This document shows, in pieces, positions 34,101 to 41,680 of a stretch of DNA of 64,000 nt (the stretch's first letter is position 1; every line of letters begins with the position of its first letter). The position numbers were made by a program, and so were the translations under genes. The notes under the pieces are model-generated. The model had not been told where the DNA came from and did no database searches. It worked only from the letters and a program-made list of their open reading frames with translations. This stretch comes from an uncultured Prevotellaceae bacterium (GTDB lineage Bacteria; Bacteroidota; Bacteroidia; Bacteroidales; Bacteroidaceae), in the NCBI GenBank assembly GCA_947167515.1, contig CAMVIM010000001.1:62001-126000 (forward strand). Direction: 5' to 3'.

Positions 34101-34801
34101 TCACCGCCTTCTTCTTCCTTCGGCTTGCCCTTGGTCAGCGTGTAGCCCAACAGTCCGATAATCACGCTGGCAGGAATGGTGAACGGCCACACGCCGTCGA
34201 AGCCCCATGCGTCGTTCTCCTCTTCGTAATGTGGACCAACATCCTCCTCTCCCTCGTCTTCTTCAAGTGGCTTATAGCTGATGTTTATAAGCTCAAAGTG
34301 GCCTCCGATGTGGGTTCCTTCGTCGTTGTATTTGTTGACGGTGAGAGTGATGTTATAAACAGGCATACGGCCTGAATGTAGTTCAAATCGGTCGTCTTGT
34401 TCTATTTGGAAGGCGTAGTGGATATGGTGATTAGCATCTTCCCCAAATCCGACTGAAGTGAAGAAGTTGGTAGCTAGGTGCAGGCTGCAACCTCTTCCAG
34501 GGCCCTTCCGAAATGGTGTGAAAGTGGCATCCACCACAATCTCGTCTTTGGCTTCCTTGAAGTCATCCCATTTTTCATAGTAGAAAGGGAAAGAAGCGGT
34601 ATAGTAACTGTAGGTTCTATGAAAATCTCCAACGGTAGCGGTGGAGTCTCGATCGTATTTTAGGTTTCTGATTCCGCGAATGGTGTATTCCAGCACGCCA
34701 AAGTCCAGTTCTCTCTTTCCGTGCACCTCCTGTGCTTCGCTATTTGCGGGGCAAAGCATGAGCAGCATGGCCAGTGCCATTATCCAGATTTTTATGTTCA
34801 T
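31145..34801 (-). CDS. Giant secreted/membrane protein B (paralogue of A)
   Basis: A 1218-aa protein. Signal peptide (MNIKIWIMALAMLLMLCPANSEA); a unique N-domain to about residue 195; a hydrophobic helix (about 205-222); an acidic linker; then the region shared with protein A. Paired blocks include FGQDNLTLPAHYEK, LPIFRYYMGLIF, EYVDKGGDSVWGGF, CQSDKQTMYLLK and, at the C-terminus, ASSSS followed by YDRDITYY with DRD at 983-985. HSESYGEDL and MLEGCRQQVKVF are also shared with A. The N-terminal domains of A and B differ, so the conserved part is the post-helix body. It is first in a minus-strand unit with the FGE-like lipoprotein (57-bp gap) and zinc ribbon 2. No known family recognised. Confidence 0.8.
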   Translation of the reverse strand: MNIKIWIMALAMLLMLCPANSEAQEVHGKRELDFGVLEYTIRGIRNLKYDRDSTATVGDFHRTYSYYTASFPFYYEKWDDFKEAKDEIVVDATFTPFRKGPGRGCSLHLATNFFTSVGFGEDANHHIHYAFQIEQDDRFELHSGRMPVYNITLTVNKYNDEGTHIGGHFELINISYKPLEEDEGEEDVGPHYEEENDAWGFDGVWPFTIPASVIIGLLGYTLTKGKPKEEEGGEDPKHPDPREMHIYKAFGNTLMAGDAPRQVFAKIVRKPKKGGEMTDVAMTSLIQITPGDQYMQVKDGGMYHDWRTAWIEAPDTDTPPDEGIVVFRMGNEGGSYTNRLHFKVDAGEVLFGQDNLTLPAHYEKEVRLPFVVLGMDDSQKDIEASILDSAGNPTKNYDLQVEWNEKEQLYYAIIHDCVLDETKDKGVPGKYLSYTLRIKGQHKGGKPIEGNLPIFRYYMGLIFDAKDVKCFIEEYKPMNHFSDRFVATQNDGKQYVPAETKTHMRLYDYDEEKHKILVICPVPCEFSIKAQDEGKQEMVDKLAIQLDVKGGAGTISEDKNSQGTFALLRCCRAVLDAPNRIGAIIKVGVMHKGEKVTCEQAVRLCSQPVRQFDDNRSWNLAVKEDERITERLNHIESEIYRHHLVNNLFPLLKYINMVRDGYHPDYGYDPKTIKTIVTTYTDVMTGRKMGANAEPPKPLTLADDFKMFCMAWFETAKKTNEEMGFLTRLFVGVCTLGCSDVVFTAVEIVDNMKEYVDKGGDSVWGGFCVGAKVAVREYITEKLMNKGMEKLGKAAKEAGLTPENMKKAMGEMVDDIKNPFSTSSKGGILKRAANNSKNASKRAAANADNVLARSGKHTKGLKGESLDDAVSFGKARAKQNMDDLQAVCELCELNPSPENLKLKKDLILKCQSDKQTMYLLKNADDEFTSVRKEFNNTMEKIYKDTDDAVLSRLQAEYGGEIKVGNASSSSKAKLKSGQTITYDRDITYYRKNAQGEWVAINDQEHIEKLYRDAFQEKATGIKKTSTSDLNKLSKEGVDINKYQKMEDTLASKYGTKMDQTNVQDVLHHSESYGEDLQRALDPKLHKEALVNPNKVGDAVTFKGKERFARGEALLKEAELLTDPVEKLAKQSDAIGEMLEGCRQQVKVFDNFVDSRDIARIDINGASRISDNLRAAIEVMRTAEKGTTTLGQIDTALAALGYTRDMVAEEMGDVVRAIG

Positions 34802-34838
34802 AAAGGTCTGTTGTGGTTAAGGTGTAAAAAGATTTTTG

Positions 34839-34846
34839 CAAAAATA
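34839..34846 (-). promoter_or_regulatory. -7 element of giant protein B unit
   Basis: TATTTTTG on the minus strand, 37 bp before the start codon. Confidence 0.6.
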
Positions 34847-34930
34847 GTATATTTTTTGTTGCGAACCCTACAATTCGTGCATAAATCTGTTTTGTGGGGC
34901 ACATTTCTATGGCTCAGGAACAAAAAAGAG

Positions 34931-35356
34931 TCAGATGCTCGTCACGTAGTCATCGCACACGAAGTCTTGGTCGATGCCTGCCGACTTCAGCGCGGCGGCA
35001 ATGTGTTTGTGCCTGTCGGGCGAGATGAGCAGGATGCCGTTCAGGTAGCGCGAATACTGCGAACGGCCGTTGAAGTGGCTGAGCAGGACAGCACGTGCAA
35101 TGCCGTATTGCTTGACGGTGAGTTGTTCGAGAAAGTGGCGGAAACCCTTTCCGAAGGTGGCGGCCTCGGTGCTCTTGAAGAACTGGCAACCATGCTCGTC
35201 TGGCTGGATGGCGTCGGGGTTGATGATGGTGATGCGCTCGAGCTTCGGATTGCAGTTCTGGCGTATAATCTGGCGCAGGCACTCGGCGGCGGCAGGGCAG
35301 TCGCTCAGGACGCATTGGGTCACTTTCGATTGGATTTTCTGGAAGTCAATGTTCAT
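34931..35356 (-). CDS. Conserved cytoplasmic hypothetical protein with Cys motif
   Basis: A 141-aa protein starting MNIDFQKIQSKVTQCVLSDCPAAAEC, with Cys residues in a spaced CVLSDC..C..(Q)IIRQNC pattern that could bind metal. Later it has DEHGCQFFKS and a helical region; it resembles DUF6078-type Bacteroidales proteins, from memory only. No signal peptide. The start at 35356 is preferred over 35449, because the -7 element at 35400-35407 lies between them. It sits between giant protein B and the metallopeptidase lipoprotein on the same strand but has its own promoter. Confidence 0.75.
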   Translation of the reverse strand: MNIDFQKIQSKVTQCVLSDCPAAAECLRQIIRQNCNPKLERITIINPDAIQPDEHGCQFFKSTEAATFGKGFRHFLEQLTVKQYGIARAVLLSHFNGRSQYSRYLNGILLISPDRHKHIAAALKSAGIDQDFVCDDYVTSI

Positions 35357-35399
35357 TGCTACAGAAGGATTTAGGTGAAGGAAATCATGGTTTCTGAGG

Positions 35400-35407
35400 C
35401 AAAGATA
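35400..35407 (-). promoter_or_regulatory. -7 element of the 141-aa protein gene
   Basis: TATCTTTG on the minus strand, 43 bp before the chosen ATG. Confidence 0.65.
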
Positions 35408-35537
35408 CTGCTTTTTTCTGACACATGCAAGCTTCCCACGCAGACGCATGCTGGTACCGCATGTGGCTATTGGTACGTTTGGTTCGGCTGAATTTTGCTA
35501 AGTAACGCATTCTCAGCCGCTTGTGTATTGCGTATTC

Positions 35538-35675
35538 TTTTCGCTCAGTGGCACAAATGTTGCATCGCCGTTGCAACATTTGTGCCATACTTTGTGCAAC
35601 AAATGTCGCACTTCCATTGCACCGTTTGTTGCAGTTTCGCTGTTGCTTTACGCAACACTCGTTGCACGGATGTTA
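35538..35675. repeat. 23-bp-period array of palindromic units (six units)
   Basis: Units of 23 bp start at 35538, 35561, 35584, 35607, 35630 and 35653. A core related to TTGCAACAAATGT recurs, and individual cores are near-palindromic (GCAACATTTGTGC, GCACAAATGTTGC). It fills the 35357-35697 gap, which otherwise holds only the promoter at 35400. No gene seen. Confidence 0.78.
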
Positions 35676-35697
35676 AAATAATGCTTGGCTTTTCGCG

Positions 35698-38600
35698 CTA
35701 CTCAACTGTGGCTGTGATGGTGAACCTACAGTTGGACTCGGTGTCTTCCCTTTCGCTGTGCTTCCCGAGTGAATTGTTGCGGGTTTTGAATATGCTGGCA
35801 TCGATGGGAACAGTGATGCTTAGGTCATCCCAGCTGGTTCTGTATATGTCGAAACTGACGGATTCGTTGTTGGGCGTACAATCATACGTTGTTGTTTCGG
35901 TGTATGTCTCATCTGGATAATAGACTTCCTTCTGGAAGGAGAAGTGCAGCGGAGAGGGCTTCACACTGATTTTAGCATTCTCTACCCTATACAGAACTTT
36001 AAAACCGGAGAGGATTTTCATATCGCCCGTCACGGAATAGGCTGGAATATCAAAGAGGCTGTAAAGTAACATGCCGCCTATTCTCCCCTTGTCTCTATTG
36101 TCTTTCTTCACCTGATGGGCGGGCACATCCAGCTGGAACTTCCCGTCCTTCACCAGGAAACGGGCGCGGACGTTGGATGGCTTCCATTGCTGGTCAATTC
36201 CGTTGCTGCCTTCACTTTTGATGAATTCCTCCATTTTCAGCATGACAGTCTTGTTGAGTTCGCCCTGGTCTTCATCCACCACTTCATTCTCATTCGTCTT
36301 GAATCCCTCTTCCTCGGTGTTCTCTTTCTCCGTGTTCTCTTCTACCGGCTTCACCTCTTTGGGCTTTTCTTTCTCTTCTGTCTGCACTTCCCGCTGCTTT
36401 TCCTTTTTGTAATGCACACGGTCGGTGGCTGGCGAGTGGTAGATTTTGCCGTTGGGGTGCTTGAAGTACCAACGGGTGCGGACGGATATGTCTATGTCGT
36501 CAGGGTCGGTGATGCCCATCTTGGCGAAGTCGAGTTTCACCGTCTTTCCGCACAGATGAAGGGGTACGTTGAAGGTCTTGCTCTTGCCTGTCTTATGGTT
36601 GATGACGGCCATCTGCATCCCTGTGACGTAGCCATGCTCCGTGAGTGTCTCGAAGGGGGTGTCGCGGGTGTCGATGTTCAGACCTGTTCCGTCCTTCGAA
36701 CGCCCTTTCACCTTGGGGAATGAGAAGGGCTGGTAGAGGGCCACGAAGTCGATGTAGTAGTCGCTACCCAACTGGGCATTGACAATGCCTGGCCGGGTGA
36801 TGAACACGGCGTGGGCTTCCAGCGGAGTCTTGCTGGCAGAGGCATTCAGGAAGTAGGGGTCTTCGGTGAAGTGGTGGTCACGGCCTTCCAGCAATGTGAA
36901 CAGCATGTGGCTGTTCTTCACTTGCGGTGAAGGTACGGCCATGATGTTGTAGGGGGTGACTTTGTCCACCAGCGCACGATTCTTGTTTTTATCCTCTGCC
37001 GTAAAACGCACTTCATCATTCCAGAGGGTGATGGACTTGGCGCAGAAGGGATAAGCCTGGTCGGTGCCGTGGTGATAGAAATCCTTATAGTTTCCGCCCA
37101 AACGCATGACACAGGTTGAAGGGCTGTGGAAACGGCTGTTGGGAAGGTCCCAGCCTCCTCTTCCAAATTTGGCTTCGTAATTGTTTGAAACATCTGCTTT
37201 GCCCACTTTACCTTGGTATTCCTTCTGCCTTGTGACGATTTCCTCCATTTTCTCTTTGCAGAAGCCTTCGTAGTATTTCGCGAATTCGTGTTCCGTCTTG
37301 ATGCCGAAGATGTCCATCATGTCCTGCAGGAAGGTCTTGTTGTTGGCATAAGTGTTCATCATGTGGTCGAAGGTCACCTTGTCTCCATCTGGAACGTGCT
37401 CGCACAGATACTGCACCAGCTGCCCCATCATGTAGCCTGCATCGGAAATGTCCACGTCCAGCACTTGATGAGGACCTTGGGGATAGTTAATCTTATTGGG
37501 GTATTTCAGGCCAAGAGGCCAGCAGAGGGCTTCCTTGAACGACTGATTCGCGTAGAGCCCTGTCTTCAGGTTGGTGTGGTAGGCATCTTCAGGATCATAG
37601 TCGATGAGTCCATGCTTCTTGAGCCATGCTGTGAACACATGTTCGGAGTAAGCACCGAGAGCCTCCATGAACTCGTTGTCACGAACGAGCGAGAAATTCA
37701 GGTAGGTGTATTCGTACAGGTGGCTGAGTTCGTGGGTCATCGTCACCATGACATAGTCGCCTCGGCTCTTGTCATAGTAGGGCTTTCCGTCAGCACCTTT
37801 CTTGACGAGCTTGTCGTTGTTGATGGCGATAAAAGGAGTGAACAGAGGGATTTGCAGACTGATGGCGGCACTTCCTCCCGTATAGCCCCCACCGCAGACA
37901 TAGACATTGAAGGCATTGCTCAGTGGTTTGAGACCCAGACCATCTTCGGCCTGAATGAAACGCATGGCGAGACGCACTCCATTGATGACATCCCTGATGC
38001 TTTGAGGAACATACTCTTCGGCATTCTTCAAGTCCTCGTCCTTGGCTGCCAGTTCCTTGTAGAGGCTGTCAACGCTCATGCGATAGCGGGAACACTCCAC
38101 GCCTTCCGTGTCGAAGGTCGGAATCTTGCCCGCATGCTTCTCCTTGTATTGTTGCTCGGCCTGCGCATAGAGCTTCTTGGAGGTTGACATCATGCGGTTC
38201 ATTTTATGCTTCAGTTTCAGGAGCTTGACTTCATCGCCCAGTTCTGTATGGCTGGCACGGAAGATTACATCAAACGTGCCAAAGGGGTCATTGACATGTG
38301 TGGTGAAGCAGTCCAAATCTTTCCACCAACTGGAAGGATAACCAGCCGATTCCCAAGCGGCTTGGGCTCTCATGCCTATGCCTGGATAGGTGGATATGAT
38401 GCCAGCGACAGGGATTCCAAGAGCCGCAAACACCACCACACATTCAAGGAAGGTGTTCTGCGAAGCTGCGTAATGCACCATGCCGTTCTGATCCACGAAG
38501 ATACTCACTTCTTCAAAAAGATCGCTTGCGTCCGTCCGGTAAAAGCGCAGGTCTGGCCACAGGTTCTTGGGAACACCCAGTTTCTTGAGGTCGATTTCGA

Positions 38601-39018
38601 CATTGAACTTGCCTGGGATGATGCTGTCGCTATTCATGCCAGCATTGATGTCCCATGCAAAGAGCAGATGACCATCCTTCACATGCTCATTCGTCAGGTC
38701 ATCCAGCATCTGCATCGTGTTGGGGTCAACCTTGCTGACCTGTATGTCAGGGTCTTCCTCGAATGCACCATCCTTCGCCGTAATGCGCATTTCCTCTAAG
38801 GGTTGCATCTTGAACGCCTTGCTCCGCCCGTTCCTCTCGTAATGCTCTGTGGGCTGAAACTTCGCCAGTTTTTCTTCTGTGATGCGCTCAAAGATGCTGG
38901 TGGAATCTGCTCCATCCTTTTTGAAGCCATCACGGCCAAATCCATTACAACCGTTGCAGCCTGTCAGCCCCAGCAATAGGAAGTACATACAATAGAGAAA
39001 CGAATGTCTTCTTAGCAT
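35698..39018 (-). CDS. Large lipoprotein with HELSH zinc metallopeptidase domain
   Basis: A 1106-aa protein. Lipoprotein signal MLRRHSFLYCMYFLLLGLTGC with the acylated Cys21. Residues about 100-220 form a domain with DLKKLGVPKNLWPDLRFYR. A metallopeptidase-like core has THELSHLYEY (HELSH at 429-433), with a downstream acidic NEFMEALGAYSE segment (Glu449/Glu452) as candidate third ligand, the gluzincin pattern. Beta-rich C-terminal domains follow, with a Glu/Lys-rich linker around 930-980. The start is moved to 39018 because the promoter at 39044-39051 lies between it and 39057. Substrate unknown; the neighbouring giant proteins are candidates. Confidence 0.82.
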   Translation of the reverse strand: MLRRHSFLYCMYFLLLGLTGCNGCNGFGRDGFKKDGADSTSIFERITEEKLAKFQPTEHYERNGRSKAFKMQPLEEMRITAKDGAFEEDPDIQVSKVDPNTMQMLDDLTNEHVKDGHLLFAWDINAGMNSDSIIPGKFNVEIDLKKLGVPKNLWPDLRFYRTDASDLFEEVSIFVDQNGMVHYAASQNTFLECVVVFAALGIPVAGIISTYPGIGMRAQAAWESAGYPSSWWKDLDCFTTHVNDPFGTFDVIFRASHTELGDEVKLLKLKHKMNRMMSTSKKLYAQAEQQYKEKHAGKIPTFDTEGVECSRYRMSVDSLYKELAAKDEDLKNAEEYVPQSIRDVINGVRLAMRFIQAEDGLGLKPLSNAFNVYVCGGGYTGGSAAISLQIPLFTPFIAINNDKLVKKGADGKPYYDKSRGDYVMVTMTHELSHLYEYTYLNFSLVRDNEFMEALGAYSEHVFTAWLKKHGLIDYDPEDAYHTNLKTGLYANQSFKEALCWPLGLKYPNKINYPQGPHQVLDVDISDAGYMMGQLVQYLCEHVPDGDKVTFDHMMNTYANNKTFLQDMMDIFGIKTEHEFAKYYEGFCKEKMEEIVTRQKEYQGKVGKADVSNNYEAKFGRGGWDLPNSRFHSPSTCVMRLGGNYKDFYHHGTDQAYPFCAKSITLWNDEVRFTAEDKNKNRALVDKVTPYNIMAVPSPQVKNSHMLFTLLEGRDHHFTEDPYFLNASASKTPLEAHAVFITRPGIVNAQLGSDYYIDFVALYQPFSFPKVKGRSKDGTGLNIDTRDTPFETLTEHGYVTGMQMAVINHKTGKSKTFNVPLHLCGKTVKLDFAKMGITDPDDIDISVRTRWYFKHPNGKIYHSPATDRVHYKKEKQREVQTEEKEKPKEVKPVEENTEKENTEEEGFKTNENEVVDEDQGELNKTVMLKMEEFIKSEGSNGIDQQWKPSNVRARFLVKDGKFQLDVPAHQVKKDNRDKGRIGGMLLYSLFDIPAYSVTGDMKILSGFKVLYRVENAKISVKPSPLHFSFQKEVYYPDETYTETTTYDCTPNNESVSFDIYRTSWDDLSITVPIDASIFKTRNNSLGKHSEREDTESNCRFTITATVE

Positions 39019-39043
39019 ACGAATAAGTTTTTTAGAGTTTTGG

Positions 39044-39051
39044 CAAATGTA
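39044..39051 (-). promoter_or_regulatory. -7 element of metallopeptidase lipoprotein
   Basis: TACATTTG on the minus strand, 25 bp before the ATG at 39018. Confidence 0.65.
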
Positions 39052-39096
39052 GCACATATATTTATATGGGGCAAACTTTTCTCTCTTTTTTTGACA

Positions 39097-39133
39097 AAAA
39101 AGGCTGACATCGGGTTGCGATGTCAGCCTTTCT
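39097..39133 (-). terminator. Intrinsic terminator of rpsF-rpsR-rplI
   Basis: An aggctgacatc stem with perfect complement around a 7-nt loop, flanked by T-runs on the minus strand. It lies 25 bp after the rplI stop. Confidence 0.9.
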
Positions 39134-39158
39134 GTTCTGTTTTATGTGTGGCAAACGT

Positions 39159-39725
39159 TTATTCTGCTGCTGCTTCTTCAGCCTCTTCCGCTTCGGGTAC
39201 GTCTTCAACGGGGGCTTCCACTGCTGCTGCGGCTTCCTCTTCGGCTGCTTTAGCTACTTCCTTCTTGGAGGGGGTGGGGGTGCCGTCTTCGTTGACGACC
39301 TCGAAGGGGATGGCTACAGTCACCTCGCGGTGGAACTGTGCGGTAGCCTCGTAGTTGCCAAGGGTCTTCACGCCCTTGATGCTGATGAGTTTGCTGTCGA
39401 TTTCGAAGCCCTTCTCAGCAAGAGCTGCTGCAATTTCCTTAGGACCTACAGAACCGTAGATGTTGCGACCTTCAGAAACGCGAGCCTTGATGACGAGTGA
39501 TACGCCTTCAAACTGCTTGGCACGTGCCTCGGCATCTGCCTTAATCTTTGCAATCTTGTGAGCGCGCTGCTTCAATTCCTCGTTGAGCTGCTTCACGGCC
39601 TTCTCGGTGGCAAGCACTGCGAGACCCTGAGGAAGAAGATAGTTGCGACCATAACCGTCCTTCACTGTGAGGACTTCGTCCTTGTAGCCTAAGCCGTGGA
39701 CATCTTTCTTAAGAATGATTTTCAT
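39159..39725 (-). CDS. rplI: 50S ribosomal protein L9
   Basis: A 188-aa protein. The N-domain MKIILKKDVHGLGYKDEVLTVKDGYGRNYLLPQGLA is diagnostic of L9, followed by the long connecting helix and the C-domain. Compared with about 149 aa in E. coli it carries an extra acidic Ala/Glu-rich tail of roughly 40 residues (EEEAAAAVEAPVEDVPEAEE). Third gene of the rpsF-rpsR-rplI operon, 21 bp after rpsR. Confidence 0.97.
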   Translation of the reverse strand: MKIILKKDVHGLGYKDEVLTVKDGYGRNYLLPQGLAVLATEKAVKQLNEELKQRAHKIAKIKADAEARAKQFEGVSLVIKARVSEGRNIYGSVGPKEIAAALAEKGFEIDSKLISIKGVKTLGNYEATAQFHREVTVAIPFEVVNEDGTPTPSKKEVAKAAEEEAAAAVEAPVEDVPEAEEAEEAAAE

Positions 39726-39746
39726 ACTGTCTTACCTCCTATTTTA

Positions 39747-40013
39747 TTATTTCAACAAGTCTGCTACGTATGGGAGGAGTGCAAGGTGACGAGCACGCTT
39801 CACTGCCTGTGCCACACGGCGCTGATACTTCAGAGAAGTGCCTGTGATGCGACGGGGAAGAATCTTGCCCTGCTCGTTGAGGAACTTCTTGAGGAACTCT
39901 GGGTCTTTGTAGTCGATGTACTTGATACCGCTTTTCTTGAAACGGCAATACTTCTTCTTCTTAACGTCAACCGTGGTGGGAGTTAAGTATCTGATTTCTG
40001 ATGGTGCTGCCAT
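39747..40013 (-). CDS. rpsR: 30S ribosomal protein S18
   Basis: An 88-aa basic protein with the S18 core ([31 protein letters not shown] in register as [24 protein letters not shown]). Starts 2 bp after the rpsF stop, implying coupled translation. Binds S6 on the 30S platform. Confidence 0.97.
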   Translation of the reverse strand: MAAPSEIRYLTPTTVDVKKKKYCRFKKSGIKYIDYKDPEFLKKFLNEQGKILPRRITGTSLKYQRRVAQAVKRARHLALLPYVADLLK

Positions 40014-40015
40014 GA

Positions 40016-40348
40016 TTAAGCCTCCTTCTTGTTACGACGCTTCTCAGCGTATGCTGCAGCGTACTTTTCGTTCTTGACTGTGAGATAGCGGAGCACACGC
40101 TCGTCGCGGCGCATCTGCAACTCGAATTTAGCAATCACTGCGGGGTCGGCCTTGTACTCCACCATCTGGTAGAAACCAGAACCCTTCTTCTGAATGGGAT
40201 AAGCCAGTGTCTTCAGACCCCAGTTCTCGGTGCTGATGATTTCGGCACCTTTCTCCTTGAGGTAGTTGACAAACTTATCAGCCGCTTCCTTCATCTGAAC
40301 ATCAGACAAAACGGGAGTTAAAATGAAAACGGTTTCGTATTGATTCAT
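40016..40348 (-). CDS. rpsF: 30S ribosomal protein S6
   Basis: A 110-aa protein starting [16 protein letters not shown], the S6 N-terminus, with the [23 protein letters not shown] block. The start at 40348 is chosen over 40423, because the -7 element at 40421-40428 overlaps that longer frame. First gene of the S6-S18-L9 operon. Confidence 0.97.
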   Translation of the reverse strand: MNQYETVFILTPVLSDVQMKEAADKFVNYLKEKGAEIISTENWGLKTLAYPIQKKGSGFYQMVEYKADPAVIAKFELQMRRDERVLRYLTVKNEKYAAAYAEKRRNKKEA

Positions 40349-40420
40349 AAAATCAATAATGTAAGTTTTGTTTGTTAATAAAAAATGAACTCTGCTCCTG
40401 CAAATTTTGCAAAAGCGGTG

Positions 40421-40428
40421 CAAAGGTA
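40421..40428 (-). promoter_or_regulatory. -7 element of rpsF operon
   Basis: TACCTTTG on the minus strand, giving a leader of about 70 nt that could hold S6/S18 autoregulation; no clear structure identified. Confidence 0.7.
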
Positions 40429-40573
40429 CGAAGAAAAATGCGAATTGGGAATATGAAAACCATCTTTTTTTGTCTTGAAAGTGATTTTCTTGCTAAAAAG
40501 TTTCGTAGTTTGAAGAAAAAGCTGTTATTTTGTGGCTGATTTTGTCAGAACATCATAAAAATAAATACATACA

Positions 40574-40750
40574 ATGAAAAATCTCGGAATTATACTGATT
40601 GTTGTGGGCGCATTGCTTCTGATTCTTTGTGCCCTCGTGCCCTTCATGGGTGACATGGCTGACCAGAACTGGTACACTTGGGGAAGTTTCTTCCTGATTA
40701 TCGCAGGTCTCCTGACTCATATATTTATGAATAGGAAGGTGGAGGCCTGA
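40574..40750 (+). CDS. Small two-helix membrane protein
   Basis: A 58-aa reading frame starting MKNLGIILIVVGALLLI. It has two hydrophobic helices (about 4-25 and 37-52) separated by a short hydrophilic loop (GDMADQNWYTWG), ending NRKVEA. Similar two-helix proteins are widespread in Bacteroidales without known function. Followed by a strong terminator. The 40349-40573 gap has nothing else I can name. Confidence 0.7.
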   Translation: MKNLGIILIVVGALLLILCALVPFMGDMADQNWYTWGSFFLIIAGLLTHIFMNRKVEA

Positions 40751-40786
40751 CCTTTGTTCGGGTTCCGAAGTTTCGGATTACCGAAG

Positions 40787-40845
40787 TGAAAAATGAGAAG
40801 CGAGAGAATTTTCAACTGAAAACTCTCTCGCTTCTCATTTTTTGT
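40787..40845. terminator. Bidirectional intrinsic terminator
   Basis: aaaatgagaagcgagag (about 40789-40806) pairs with ctctcgcttctcatttt (about 40824-40840), flanked by A and T runs. It serves the small membrane protein gene (plus) and rprY (minus). Confidence 0.85.
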
Positions 40846-40857
40846 ATTTTCACCTTT

Positions 40858-41586
40858 TCATTCTTCGCTTTCACCTTCCTCGTTGGTGATGACCAGCTTG
40901 TAGCCCTTGCCATGTACGTTGATGATTTCCACGTTGGGGTCTAACTTAAGGTGCTTGCGCAGCTTGGTGATATAGACATCCATGGAGCGGGCGTTGAAGT
41001 AGTTGTCGTCAATCCAGATGGTCTTCAGGGCATAGTCGCGCTGCAGAAGCTCGTTCTGGCGGTTGCTCAGCAGGGTGAGCAGTTCGGCTTCCTTGGTGGT
41101 GAGCTTCTCCTGATTGTTGTCGATGCTGAGAATCTGCTTCTGTGTGTCGAAGGTGAAGCGACCAATCTGACGCACGGTCATGTCCTTGTTCTTTTTGCCG
41201 CGCACACGGCGCAGGATGGCCTCGATGCGGAACACCACCTCTTCCATCGAGAAGGGCTTGGTGATGTAGTCGTCGGCTCCCAGTTCGAAGCCTTCGCGCA
41301 CATCGTCCTTGAGGTTCTTGGCAGTGAGGAACATGAAGGGCATTTCGTAGTTGATTTCCTTGATTTTGCTGGCCAGCGTGAAGCCGTCCATGCGGGGCAT
41401 CATCACGTCGAGGATGCAGAGGTCGAAGTTGCCTTGCAGGAAGGTGTCGAACCCTTCCTCACCGTCTTGGCAAAGGGTTGTGTTGTAGCCTTTGGCCTCA
41501 AGATATTCGCGGAGGAGCATGCCGAGGCTCTCGTCGTCTTCGCAAAGAAGGATGTTCACTTCTTCAAGTCTGTCGTCTGTTACCAT
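40858..41586 (-). CDS. rprY: OmpR-family response regulator, RprY-like
   Basis: A 242-aa protein. The receiver domain (LCEDDESLGMLLREYLEAKGY; phospho-acceptor in LDVMMPRMDGF; FLTAKN; DDYITKPFSMEEV) is followed by a winged-helix output (LTTKEAELLTLLSNRQNELLQRDYAL; YFNARSMDVYITKLRKHL). Similar to B. fragilis RprY. It lies 94 bp downstream of its kinase on the same strand. Confidence 0.92.
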   Translation of the reverse strand: MVTDDRLEEVNILLCEDDESLGMLLREYLEAKGYNTTLCQDGEEGFDTFLQGNFDLCILDVMMPRMDGFTLASKIKEINYEMPFMFLTAKNLKDDVREGFELGADDYITKPFSMEEVVFRIEAILRRVRGKKNKDMTVRQIGRFTFDTQKQILSIDNNQEKLTTKEAELLTLLSNRQNELLQRDYALKTIWIDDNYFNARSMDVYITKLRKHLKLDPNVEIINVHGKGYKLVITNEEGESEE

Positions 41587-41680
41587 AGTGTTATTTGTTT
41601 TTAATTATTAATAATGTCGTTCTGTAGTAGTCTTGTTGGTTGCAGTCGTGTCATCTCGTTCATCCTGCCGGTACTTTTCC

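Noticed and set aside
39097-39133. Attenuator or regulatory hairpin of the metallopeptidase gene
   Set aside because: It lies upstream of that gene's promoter and right after rplI on the other side, with a T-run in the rplI direction, so it is the rplI terminator.
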